This document shows, piece by piece, positions 6,796 to 13,511 of a stretch of 29,855 nucleotides of DNA. Under the pieces are notes generated by a model. The model was not told the DNA's origin, searched no databases, and saw only the letters and a list, made by a program, of their open reading frames with translations. The stretch covers positions 1 to 29,855 of the forward strand of contig JBJOQC010000004.1 in assembly GCA_046050145.1 (NCBI GenBank), written 5' to 3'. Within the stretch, counting starts at the first letter, position 1; every line of letters begins with the position of its first letter. The position numbers and the translations under genes are program-made. This stretch comes from CAYZPE01 sp046050145. GTDB taxonomy: Bacteria; Patescibacteriota; Minisyncoccia; Phycocordibacterales; CAYZPE01.

Positions 6796-7404
6796 TTACG
6801 CAACAATTTCAAGAAGTGTTCCTCGTCGTCCTGGAAGAGCTCCTTTTACAAGAATTTCACCAGCATCTTTATCGATGTGAAGAATAGCTACATCAGGAAT
6901 ACTCACCCGATCATTTCCCATACGGCCTGCCATACGCATACCTCGAGGGACTTTATTTCGAAGACCTGAACCAATAGAACCTGGTTCACGCTCTGAGTGC
7001 TTCTGACCGTGACTTCGTGGACCTCCACCGAAACCATGTCGCTTCACAACACCTTGAAAACCTTTACCTTTTGAAATACCTGAAATAGTAACCTTGTCTC
7101 CTAGAGCAAATATAGAAGCGTCAATTGAATCTCCTACCTTAAATGTTTCAGTATTTTCAACTCGGAATTCTTTTACGTGAGCAAAATTTCCAAGAGTTTT
7201 AAAATGACCCTTTTGAGCCTTGTTGATGTTCTTTGCTTTACGAACACCTGATCCTACTTGCACAGCTGAATAACCATCAGTTGTAAGAGTTTTTATCTGA
7301 GTGATAACCAAAGGAGATACAGAAAGAAGAGTCGCTGCGTGAGCTTTTCCTTCCCCATCAAACATCTGGGTCATATTCTTTTTTGTCGCAAGAATAAACT
7401 TCAT
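6796..7404 (-). CDS. rplC: Ribosomal protein uL3
   Basis: 202 residues, close to the usual 205-210. uL3 initiates large-subunit assembly and reaches the peptidyl transferase centre. The C-terminal half carries GKGFQGVVKRHGFGGGPRSH, then SEREPGSIG and the VPRGMRMAGRMGNDRV stretch, all diagnostic. ATG at 7404 without a Shine-Dalgarno site. It heads a unit driven by the promoter at 7429-7457. Confidence 0.97.
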   Translation of the reverse strand: MKFILATKKNMTQMFDGEGKAHAATLLSVSPLVITQIKTLTTDGYSAVQVGSGVRKAKNINKAQKGHFKTLGNFAHVKEFRVENTETFKVGDSIDASIFALGDKVTISGISKGKGFQGVVKRHGFGGGPRSHGQKHSEREPGSIGSGLRNKVPRGMRMAGRMGNDRVSIPDVAILHIDKDAGEILVKGALPGRRGTLLEIVA

Positions 7405-7428
7405 TTCGGTTTTAAACTACGAATGGTG

Positions 7429-7457
7429 ATACTACACGAGAGTGTCTTCTTTTGCAA
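7429..7457 (-). promoter_or_regulatory. Promoter for rplC-rplB
   Basis: TTGCAA at 7457-7452, a 17-bp spacer, TAGTAT at 7434-7429. The predicted start near 7422 leaves a leader of about 18 nt before rplC. Together with the upstream palindrome it separates rpsJ from rplC. Confidence 0.65.
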
Positions 7458-7484
7458 GAAAACGTCACCTTCTAGAGCTTATAC

Positions 7485-7509
7485 ACCAGAGAATTTAAAA
7501 TTCTCTGGT
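7485..7509. repeat. Perfect 12-bp palindrome between rpsJ and rplC
   Basis: ACCAGAGAATTT, a single central base, then the exact complement. It lies 18 bp past the rpsJ stop and ahead of the rplC promoter. On the minus strand no U-run follows, so it is a poor intrinsic terminator. It could be an mRNA 3'-end stabiliser for the tuf-rpsJ transcript or a binding site. Confidence 0.7.
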
Positions 7510-7527
7510 ACAAAGCACTGGAAGAAA

Positions 7528-7884
7528 CTACATTATCTTCACGTCAATATTTACTCCTGACGGAAGACTCATGTTTGTGAGAGACTCAATAATCTTCTGA
7601 CTTGGATTCAAAATATCAATCAATCGCTTGTGCACTCGCATTTCAAACTGTTCTCGCGCGTTTTTATGAACGAATGTTGAACGATTAACAGTATACTTCT
7701 TGATTGCTGTAGGAAGCGGAATGGGACCTAGAACTTTCGCATCGTAGCGAAGTGCTGTGTCGATAATCTGCTTCACAGAAACATCAAGAATTTTATACTC
7801 GTATGCTTGAACTCTGATTCGAAGTCTCTGAAGAACATCGTCTTTCACTTTCTTTTCTTTTTTTGTAGTGGTTGCTTTAACCAT
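7528..7884 (-). CDS. rpsJ: Ribosomal protein uS10
   Basis: 118 residues: the standard roughly 102-residue protein plus a Lys/Thr-rich N-terminal extension of about 16. uS10 is in the small-subunit head and is also NusE, a transcription antitermination factor. The core LRIRVQAYEYKILDVSVKQI, then GPIPLPTAIKKYTVNRSTFV and the VHKRLIDI stretch is canonical. It is cotranscribed with tuf, 26 bases downstream of it, without a Shine-Dalgarno site. Confidence 0.97.
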   Translation of the reverse strand: MVKATTTKKEKKVKDDVLQRLRIRVQAYEYKILDVSVKQIIDTALRYDAKVLGPIPLPTAIKKYTVNRSTFVHKNAREQFEMRVHKRLIDILNPSQKIIESLTNMSLPSGVNIDVKIM

Positions 7885-7910
7885 TGTAAATGTGCTTAGA
7901 GAAAGGATTA

Positions 7911-9107
7911 TTATTTGATGATTTTTGTAACAACTCCGGCACCCACTGTCTTACCTCCCTCTCGAATCGCAAATCTTTGCTTTTCCTCAAGAGCGATAGG
8001 AGCAACAAGCTTTACAACGAACTTTACAGTATCTCCAGGCATAACCATTTCAGTTCCTGCTGGAAGAGTTACCTCTCCTGTAACGTCAGTTGTTCGACAG
8101 TAGAACTGAGGCTTGTATCCATTGAAGAATGGAGTGTGACGACCACCTTCCTCCTTCTTCAAGATAAATACTTCTGCTTCGAAGTCTGTATGTGGTGTAA
8201 CAGTTCCTGGCTTAGCAAGAACCTGACCTCGTGTAATATCTTCCTTCTTCAAACCTCGAAGGAGAATACCGGCATTGTCTCCTGCACGACCATCTTGAAG
8301 CTGCTTATTGAACATTTCAATACCAGTAACAGTTGTCTTTGTAGTGTCCTTAAGACCCACAATTTCAATTTCCTCGCCAACCTTGATAGTACCTCGTTCG
8401 ATTCTTCCTGTGGCTACAGTTCCTCGTCCTTCGATTGAGAAGATGTCCTCAACAGGCATAAGGAAAGGCTTGTCAGTTTCTCGAACTGGAATTGGAATAA
8501 AGGTATCCAAAGCTGTCATAAGCTCATCAATCTTCTTTGACCATTCTGCATCTCCCTGAAGAGCATTCAAAGCTGAACCTCGAATAATAGGAGTGTTCTT
8601 TCCATCAAAGTTATTTTTATCGAGAAGATCTCGAATTTCTTCTTCAACAAGATCCAAAAGATCCTTGTCTTCAACCATGTCGCACTTGTTTAGAAATACA
8701 ACAATCTTTGGCACACCAACCTGACGTGCGAGCAAAATGTGCTCACGAGTCTGAGGCATAGGACCATCAATAGCTGAAACCACCAGGATAGCACCGTCCA
8801 TTTGAGCGGCACCAGTGATCATATTCTTCACATAGTCAGCGTGACCTGGACAGTCAACGTGAGCGTAGTGACGAGCCTCTGATGAGTACTCAACGTGAGA
8901 AATAGCAATAGTAATAATCTTTGATGGGTCACGACGACCATCTTTTTCAGAAGCTTTTGCAACTTGGTCGTATGCAATAGAGTTAGCAAGACCCTTTCTT
9001 GCTTGCACAGCAGTGATAGCTGCTGTAAGTGTTGTTTTACCGTGGTCAACGTGGCCGATAGTACCAACGTTTACGTGAGGCTTTGATCGATCAAATTCTG
9101 CTGCCAT
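7911..9107 (-). CDS. tuf: Elongation factor Tu
   Basis: 398 residues, full length. EF-Tu delivers aminoacyl-tRNA to the ribosomal A site as a GTP complex. The G domain shows the P-loop GHVDHGKTT (residues 18-26), DCPGHADYV (switch II) and NKCD. Domains 2 and 3 follow with GRIERGTIKVGEE, the HTPFFNGYKPQFYCRTTDVT segment and the PGDTVKFVVKLVAPIAL region. The start MAAEFDRSKPHVNVGTIGHV is close to the bacterial norm. It heads the tuf-rpsJ unit, with a leader of over 200 nt holding several hairpins, and has no Shine-Dalgarno site. Confidence 0.98.
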   Translation of the reverse strand: MAAEFDRSKPHVNVGTIGHVDHGKTTLTAAITAVQARKGLANSIAYDQVAKASEKDGRRDPSKIITIAISHVEYSSEARHYAHVDCPGHADYVKNMITGAAQMDGAILVVSAIDGPMPQTREHILLARQVGVPKIVVFLNKCDMVEDKDLLDLVEEEIRDLLDKNNFDGKNTPIIRGSALNALQGDAEWSKKIDELMTALDTFIPIPVRETDKPFLMPVEDIFSIEGRGTVATGRIERGTIKVGEEIEIVGLKDTTKTTVTGIEMFNKQLQDGRAGDNAGILLRGLKKEDITRGQVLAKPGTVTPHTDFEAEVFILKKEEGGRHTPFFNGYKPQFYCRTTDVTGEVTLPAGTEMVMPGDTVKFVVKLVAPIALEEKQRFAIREGGKTVGAGVVTKIIK

Positions 9108-9224
9108 AATAATTGTATGTTAATTTTCACTCTTAAAATTAAACGCGCGAGAACGGCTTAATCTTAAGAACGAATAATGTACTGATAATTTGTTTTGTTT
9201 CTTTTAGTCCAGACGTCACAACGA

Positions 9225-9266
9225 GTCGGAATATTTTGAAAACCTAGGTTTTCAAAATATTCCGAC
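9225..9266. repeat. 42-bp perfect palindrome in the tuf leader
   Basis: Two 21-bp arms are exact complements with no spacer, centred on CCTAGG at 9243-9248. The left arm begins GTCGGAATATTTTGAAAAC. It is located between the tuf promoter (9334-9361) and the tuf start, so the transcript would carry a very stable hairpin about 115 nt before the ATG. No U-run follows on either strand. Confidence 0.9.
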
Positions 9267-9267
9267 A

Positions 9268-9292
9268 TGATTTTTCTTTGTGGGAAAAATCA
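9268..9292 (-). promoter_or_regulatory. Second hairpin in the tuf leader
   Basis: A 9-bp perfect stem (TGATTTTTC and complement) with a 7-nt loop is separated from the 42-bp palindrome by one base. A third, weaker structure lies at about 9296-9332, where GGCGT pairs with ACGCC around an inner CGCA/TGCG. The rest of the leader (9108-9224) is AT-rich with no clear element. Together they make a highly structured leader for tuf-rpsJ. Confidence 0.6.
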
Positions 9293-9333
9293 GAGGCGTC
9301 AAAACAAAAACAGCGCAAAAGTGCGTAACGCCT

Positions 9334-9361
9334 ATAGTAGCAAATAAATAGTAGGAGTCAA
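9334..9361 (-). promoter_or_regulatory. Promoter for tuf-rpsJ
   Basis: TTGACT at 9361-9356, a 16-bp spacer and TACTAT at 9339-9334. The predicted start near 9327 gives a leader of about 220 nt, the longest in the window. Confidence 0.72.
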
Positions 9362-9381
9362 GAAAATATAGATAAAAGAAA

Positions 9382-9408
9382 AAACCTCAAGGTGGGGCCA
9401 GGAGGTTT
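9382..9408 (-). terminator. Terminator after the 83-residue gene
   Basis: The stem AAACCTC/GAGGTTT, with a short inner GG:CC pairing, is followed on the minus strand by TTTTTTCTTTT. It closely resembles the terminator at 9752-9777. Confidence 0.75.
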
Positions 9409-9431
9409 AAAATACACGTAACACTAAATTA

Positions 9432-9683
9432 TTAAGACGTGAAAGGTTCATTAAAAGACCTCCTAAGATCCTTTAATGTGTCAGTACGCAACCTATTCAC
9501 GGCCAAATGAAGTATCTTACTTAATTGAGATCTGGAAGGAGGTTTCTTACGAGAATTAATTGCCTTTCTGAGTCTACTTCGCAACACCTCATCCACAGTC
9601 ACAGACTGAATCCAATCTTCATACCCATCAGAACGTTTTTTCATCTGTTTACTACGCTTCGTTCTAGTTTTTTTCAAAACCAT
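9432..9683 (-). CDS. Small basic hypothetical protein
   Basis: 83 residues, not recognised. The N-terminus is strongly basic (KKTRTKRSKQMKKR), followed by a predicted helical middle with many Arg/Lys (VLRSRLRKAINSRKKPPSRS) and a helix QLSKILHLAVNRLR. There is no signal peptide or membrane segment. The charge suggests nucleic-acid or ribosome binding, which is inference only. The ATG at 9683 has AAAGGA 8 bases upstream, and the gene has its own terminator, so it is a stand-alone accessory gene and not part of the tuf unit. Confidence 0.7.
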   Translation of the reverse strand: MVLKKTRTKRSKQMKKRSDGYEDWIQSVTVDEVLRSRLRKAINSRKKPPSRSQLSKILHLAVNRLRTDTLKDLRRSFNEPFTS

Positions 9684-9751
9684 ACAACAGGTCCTTTCTG
9701 CTTAGGTTAATGTTCATCGATGCCGCAACAAAACTACCACGCAAAAAGAAA

Positions 9752-9777
9752 AACCTCAAGGCGGATGCCTGGAGGTT
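9752..9777 (-). terminator. Terminator after the 88-residue membrane gene
   Basis: AACCTC/GAGGTT extended by AGGC/GCCT with one mismatch and a GGAT loop; TTTTTCTTTTT follows on the minus strand. Its sequence is similar to the terminator at 9382-9408. Confidence 0.8.
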
Positions 9778-9792
9778 GTCTAATAGTTGAAG

Positions 9793-10059
9793 TTAGGGTG
9801 AAAAAAACTTAGGATGTGGAAGTGAATTGCGTATCCATTGCCAATCCTCAACCGACCAACAAAGCACCATCTCACACGTAAGAAAATAAAGTGGAAAAAG
9901 CACGAGTATCCAAACCCACCAGATAGAAACAAACATCTTTGATGCTTTAGAACCATCGGAAACCATTACTTGTCGAGCAAAGATTCCAATAACAAACCTC
10001 ATAACAAGCATAGTAAGAAACCACGAGATTAGTAAAGTTTGATTTATCACTAAACCCAT
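9793..10059 (-). CDS. Small two-helix membrane protein, unknown
   Basis: 88 residues from the ATG at 10059, chosen because AAGGAG lies seven bases upstream; the frame is open nine codons further. Two hydrophobic segments are seen, residues about 3-27 (starting LVINQTLLISWFLTMLVMRF) and about 44-66 (starting FVSIWWVWILVLFPLYFL). A short basic/polar loop between them holds VMVSDGSKASK, and the tail is Trp-rich. No family is recognised. It stands alone with its own terminator, between fusA and the 83-residue gene. Confidence 0.7.
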   Translation of the reverse strand: MGLVINQTLLISWFLTMLVMRFVIGIFARQVMVSDGSKASKMFVSIWWVWILVLFPLYFLTCEMVLCWSVEDWQWIRNSLPHPKFFSP

Positions 10060-10118
10060 CACAAATCTCCTTGTGTTTGAAAACAATTTAATTGATCCAA
10101 GTGAAAAGTATCACAAAA

Positions 10119-10157
10119 GAAAACCACCCGCAAGGCTTCGCCTTGCGGGTGGTTTTC
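10119..10157 (-). terminator. Terminator after fusA
   Basis: An 18-bp perfect stem (arm starting GAAAACCACCCGCAAGG) with a 3-nt loop, followed by TTTTCTTTT on the minus strand. The longest terminator stem in the window. Confidence 0.88.
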
Positions 10158-10158
10158 T

Positions 10159-10193
10159 GAAGCTAACAGCTGAAACCTAATAGCTAAAAGCTA
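10159..10193 (-). repeat. Heptamer array beginning at the fusA stop codon
   Basis: Read on the minus strand from the fusA stop TAG (10193-10191), five consecutive heptamers follow: TAGCTTT, TAGCTAT, TAGGTTT, CAGCTGT and TAGCTTC. The TAGs at offsets 0, 7 and 14 fall in all three frames. A 20-bp segment (10192-10173) is identical to one at 12341-12360 in the opposite orientation on the other side of fusA. Confidence 0.75.
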
Positions 10194-12332
10194 TTTACGC
10201 TTTTCGATAATTGTTTGCGCTACGTTCGGAGGAACAATATCATAATGATCAAATTCCATAGTAGAACTTGCGCGACCTTCTGACATAGAACGAAGTGTTG
10301 TTACATAACCGAACATTTCTGAAAGAGGCACCTTAGCCTTAATAACCTTAAGTTCTCCTCGCTCTTCCATACCTTCAATCTGTCCACGCTTTGAGCTCAA
10401 GTGTCCTGTGATATCACCCATGAACTTATCTGGAGTAACAACCTCAACTCTCATAATAGGTTCGAGAATAACTGGTTTTGCGCGCTTTGAAGCATCCTGA
10501 AAGGCCTGAGAAGCAGCAATCTTGTACGCGATTTCAGATGAGTCCACATCATGGTATGAACCGTATGTAAGTTCACACGATACATTCACCACTCTGTAAC
10601 CTGCGAGAATTCCTCGATCCATCGCTTCGTACACTCCCTTTTCAACTGCAGGAATAAATTCCTGAGGGATAACTCCTCCTTTAATTGAATCGATAAATTC
10701 AAATTCATCGTAACGCTTCACGTTCTTTGGAATCTTCGCCCCCTCTTCAATCTTCTCCATAGGCTTCAGTGTAATCTTTACGTGACCATACTGACCCTTA
10801 CCTCCAGACTGTTTAATATATTTATGTTCTGCTTCTGCAGATGTAGTAATAGTTTCTCGATAAGCCACCTGTGGTTCACCCACATTAGCTTGTACACCAA
10901 ACTCTCGCTTCATACGATCAACCATAATTTCAAGGTGAAGCTCACCCATACCTGCAATAATAGTTTCTCCTGTTTCAGTATTTGAACTAATTCTAAATGT
11001 AGGATCTTCGTCAGAAAGTTTCTTCAGGGCCATACCCATTTTCTCTTGGTCAGCCTTTGTCTTTGGCTCAATACGAAGTGACACCACTGAATCAGTAATC
11101 TTGATTGGGTCGAGAATAATAGGATTAGCTTCATCACAAAGAGTATGAGAAGTCTTTGCTTCTTTGAGACCGATAGCTGCAGCAATTTCTCCTGAGTACA
11201 CTTTCTTTACCTCTTCACGTTGGTTTGCCTGAAGACGCACAATACGTCCTAAGCGCTCCTTTCTTCCTGTTGTTGAGTTGTATACGTATGAACCAGCCTC
11301 AACTGTTCCTGAATACACACGAAAGAATGCAAGCTGTCCTACGAATGGGTCTGTCTGAAGTTTAAATACAAGAGCAGAAAATGGTTCTGCATCTGAAGCA
11401 TGTCTTTCAATAGGTTCACCTGTGTCTGGATGAACACCCTTAATAGCTTTGATATCGAGAGGAGATGGAAGATAATCAACCACCGCATCCAAAATAAGCT
11501 GAACACCTTTATTACGAAGAGCTGTACCTGTAAATACTGGGTAAAACTTTGCTTCGAGTGTTGCCTTTCGAATTACTTTCTTTAGATCTTCGATAGAAGG
11601 TTCTTTTCCTTCGAGGTATGCAGTCATCAAAACCTCATCATTTTCAACAGCTTTTTCAACAAGTTCAGCACGGTATTTAGCCGCATCTGCTTTCATATTT
11701 TCTGGAATTTCTCCTTCGATAACCTTCTCTCCCATTTCTCCTTCGAAACGATATGCCTTCATTTTCAAAAGATCCACTACTCCTTCAAAACCACCTTCTT
11801 CACCAATAGGAATCTGCATTCGAACAGCCTTTTTATTCAAACGGTCTAAAATAGATTTGTATGATCGTTCAAAACTCGCTCCTGTTCGGTCAAGCTTGTT
11901 GATAAAACAAATACGAGGCACATGGTAACGGTCTGCCTGGCGCCATACAGTCTCTGACTGAGGTTCTACACCCGCAACTCCGTCAAATACCACCACCCCA
12001 CCGTCCAACACTCGAAGAGAGCGCTCTACTTCAATCGTAAAGTCTACGTGACCAGGAGTGTCAATAATATTAAAACGAACCTTCTTACTCAAATCTGTAC
12101 CCATGTATGTTGGGTTCCAAAAACAAGTGATAGCAGCAGCTGTAATAGTGATACCACGTTCTCGTTCCTGTTCCATCCAGTCAGTCGTTGTCTCTCCTTC
12201 ATGCACTTCACCAATTTTGTGCTGAGCACCTGTGTAATACAACACACGTTCTGATGTAGTTGTTTTACCGGCATCAATGTGAGCAATAATTCCGAAGTTT
12301 CTAACTCTTTCTAATGGATAGTCGCGGTTCAT
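10191..12332 (-). CDS. fusA: Elongation factor G
   Basis: 713 residues, full length. EF-G drives GTP-dependent translocation and, with RRF, ribosome recycling. The GTPase domain shows AHIDAGKTTT (residues 17-26), DTPGHVDF and NKLDR. Domain II (SALVFKLQTDPFVGQLAFFR), domain III (GMGELHLEIMVDRMKREF), domain IV (the GKGQYGHVKI and GVIPQEFIPAVEKGVYEAMD stretches) and domain V (GYVTTLRSMSEGRASSTMEF) are all present. The ATG at 12332 has no Shine-Dalgarno site. A probable own promoter (12364-12391) and a strong terminator make it separable from rpsL-rpsG. Heptamer arrays flank it on both sides in inverted orientation. Confidence 0.98.
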   Translation of the reverse strand: MNRDYPLERVRNFGIIAHIDAGKTTTSERVLYYTGAQHKIGEVHEGETTTDWMEQERERGITITAAAITCFWNPTYMGTDLSKKVRFNIIDTPGHVDFTIEVERSLRVLDGGVVVFDGVAGVEPQSETVWRQADRYHVPRICFINKLDRTGASFERSYKSILDRLNKKAVRMQIPIGEEGGFEGVVDLLKMKAYRFEGEMGEKVIEGEIPENMKADAAKYRAELVEKAVENDEVLMTAYLEGKEPSIEDLKKVIRKATLEAKFYPVFTGTALRNKGVQLILDAVVDYLPSPLDIKAIKGVHPDTGEPIERHASDAEPFSALVFKLQTDPFVGQLAFFRVYSGTVEAGSYVYNSTTGRKERLGRIVRLQANQREEVKKVYSGEIAAAIGLKEAKTSHTLCDEANPIILDPIKITDSVVSLRIEPKTKADQEKMGMALKKLSDEDPTFRISSNTETGETIIAGMGELHLEIMVDRMKREFGVQANVGEPQVAYRETITTSAEAEHKYIKQSGGKGQYGHVKITLKPMEKIEEGAKIPKNVKRYDEFEFIDSIKGGVIPQEFIPAVEKGVYEAMDRGILAGYRVVNVSCELTYGSYHDVDSSEIAYKIAASQAFQDASKRAKPVILEPIMRVEVVTPDKFMGDITGHLSSKRGQIEGMEERGELKVIKAKVPLSEMFGYVTTLRSMSEGRASSTMEFDHYDIVPPNVAQTIIEKRK

Positions 12333-12339
12333 AATATAA

Positions 12340-12367
12340 AAGCTTTTAGCTATTAGGTTTTAGATGT
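12340..12367 (+). repeat. Heptamer array upstream of the fusA start
   Basis: Plus-strand heptamers AAGCTTT, TAGCTAT, TAGGTTT and TAGATGT occupy the short leader of fusA. Bases 12341-12360 match exactly the inverse of 10192-10173 at the fusA stop. This copy is not at a stop codon and overlaps the predicted -10 element. Confidence 0.7.
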
Positions 12368-12391
12368 TAAATAAAAAAATCTACTTTTCAA
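12364..12391 (-). promoter_or_regulatory. Probable fusA promoter
   Basis: TTGAAA at 12391-12386, 16-bp spacer, TAACAT at 12369-12364. Moderate match; a leader of about 25 nt containing the heptamer array would result. A further imperfect hairpin (12400-12425, ATTTTG/CAAAAT plus GGG/CCC) precedes it. Confidence 0.45.
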
Positions 12392-12421
12392 GCCGAGATA
12401 TTTTGAGGGAAGTTACCCCCA

Positions 12422-12547
12422 AAATTTCTTTCAATTTTCGATGGGATGCGAGACGCGAGCGAGGCTCGTGACCAAAATGTATAACTATACATTACGGGAA
12501 CGAACACAGCTCGCAACGAAGCAGGCCACGAAAATTGAAAGAAATTT
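12422..12547 (-). other. Stem-nested element after rpsG (copy 1)
   Basis: An outer perfect 19-bp inverted repeat (12422-12440 with 12529-12547) encloses about 88 bp. Its right arm overlaps the rpsG stop codon (12548-12546). Inside, an apical hairpin AATGTATA/TATACATT is seen, with a second stem GCGAGC/GCTCGC beneath it. On the minus strand CTTCGTT stands just before the second stem, GGTC follows the apical stem and CATCC precedes the closing arm. The same plan occurs at 29080-29214. Function unknown. Confidence 0.65.
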
Positions 12548-13016
12548 ACCAGGCGAAGTGAGCAAAGGCCTTATTAGCCTCAGCCATCTTGTGAGTATTG
12601 TCTCGCTTCTTGATCGCTTCTCCTTCATTCTTTGAAGCAGAAATAAGCTCATCCGCAAGTTTCTTGTGCATTGGCACACCCTTCTTACTTCGAGCCGCTT
12701 CAATAATCCACTTCATAGACAAAGCTAAGCGTCGTTCTGGTCGAACTTCTCGAGGGATTTGGTAGTTAGCACCTCCCACTCGTCGTGAACGTACCTCAAC
12801 TGTAGGACCTGCATTCTTAATTGCAGCATCAACAATTTCAATAGGATTCTCAATTTTCTGCTTCTCCTTGATGATATCCATAGCTTCATACACAACATTA
12901 CGTGCAGTGTTCTTTTTTCCACTTAACATAACGTAGTTGATAAGCTTCGAAAGACGAACTGAACCATAAATAGGATCAGGAGATAAAGGCTTTTTTGCTT
13001 TAAGTTTTCTTCGCAT
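12546..13016 (-). CDS. rpsG: Ribosomal protein uS7
   Basis: 156 residues, the normal length. uS7 nucleates head assembly of the small subunit and contacts the E site. It shows DPIYGSVRLSKLINYVMLSG, then VRSRRVGGANYQIPREVRPE and the WIIEAARSKKG stretch, all family-typical. ATG at 13016 lies nine bases after the rpsL stop; no Shine-Dalgarno site. Its stop codon is the first base-pairing part of the stem-nested element. Confidence 0.97.
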   Translation of the reverse strand: MRRKLKAKKPLSPDPIYGSVRLSKLINYVMLSGKKNTARNVVYEAMDIIKEKQKIENPIEIVDAAIKNAGPTVEVRSRRVGGANYQIPREVRPERRLALSMKWIIEAARSKKGVPMHKKLADELISASKNEGEAIKKRDNTHKMAEANKAFAHFAW

Positions 13017-13025
13017 GATTAAAAA

Positions 13026-13442
13026 TTATGATTTAACTTTAGGAGTCTTTGTTCCGTATTGACTTCTACCCTTTCGACGAGTCTCTACACCTGTCGCATC
13101 GAGCTTACCTCGAACAATAGTATATCGGAGACCAACGTCTCGCACCTTTCCACCTCGGAGAAGTACCACTGAGTGCTCTTGGAGGTTGTGACCGATACCT
13201 GGGATATATGCTGTTACTTCCATACCATTTGAAAGACGTACGCGGGCAATCTTTCGAATAGCTGAGTTAGGTTTCTTAGGAGTCTTTGTTGTTACCTTTG
13301 TACACACACCTCGCTTAAAAGGAGAATTGAAGAATACTGGACGGTTTTTAATATGATCAAAACCACGAGTTAAAGCAACCGCTTGTGACTTACGTGTAGA
13401 CTTCTTTCTATTTCTTTTTATAAGCTGGTTAATTGTTGCCAT
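13026..13442 (-). CDS. rpsL: Ribosomal protein uS12 with one-residue loop deletion
   Basis: 138 residues from the ATG at 13442 (MATINQLIKRNRKKS); a TTG three codons earlier is possible. uS12 is in the decoding centre. TKTPKKPNSAIRK, with the lysine linked to streptomycin sensitivity, is intact. The normally near-invariant loop KDLPGVRY reads RDVGLRY here, one residue shorter and without the proline. The surrounding RGGKV and TIVRGKLDATGV keep the frame, so this is not a frameshift. A promoter (13481-13509) lies upstream; there is no well-placed Shine-Dalgarno site. Confidence 0.96.
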   Translation of the reverse strand: MATINQLIKRNRKKSTRKSQAVALTRGFDHIKNRPVFFNSPFKRGVCTKVTTKTPKKPNSAIRKIARVRLSNGMEVTAYIPGIGHNLQEHSVVLLRGGKVRDVGLRYTIVRGKLDATGVETRRKGRSQYGTKTPKVKS

Positions 13443-13480
13443 ATGGAACAAAAAATCCCTAAGAAGTGGGAATGCAAACT

Positions 13481-13509
13481 ACTTTAATACCTCAGAGAAA
13501 AAAAAGCAA
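13481..13509 (-). promoter_or_regulatory. Promoter for rpsL-rpsG
   Basis: TTGCTT at 13509-13504, 17-bp spacer, TAAAGT at 13486-13481. It lies just after the 3' end of the M50 protease gene (stop 13514-13512) and gives a leader of about 30 nt. Confidence 0.55.
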
Positions 13510-13511
13510 GT

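Noticed and set aside
7890..8559. Plus-strand open frames over tuf (182 and 83 codons)
   Set aside because: They are shadows of tuf in antisense, with no start signals and low-complexity composition.
13443..13451. TTG start three codons upstream for rpsL
   Set aside because: uS12 proteins begin MATINQL, matching the ATG at 13442; the upstream residues have no family support.
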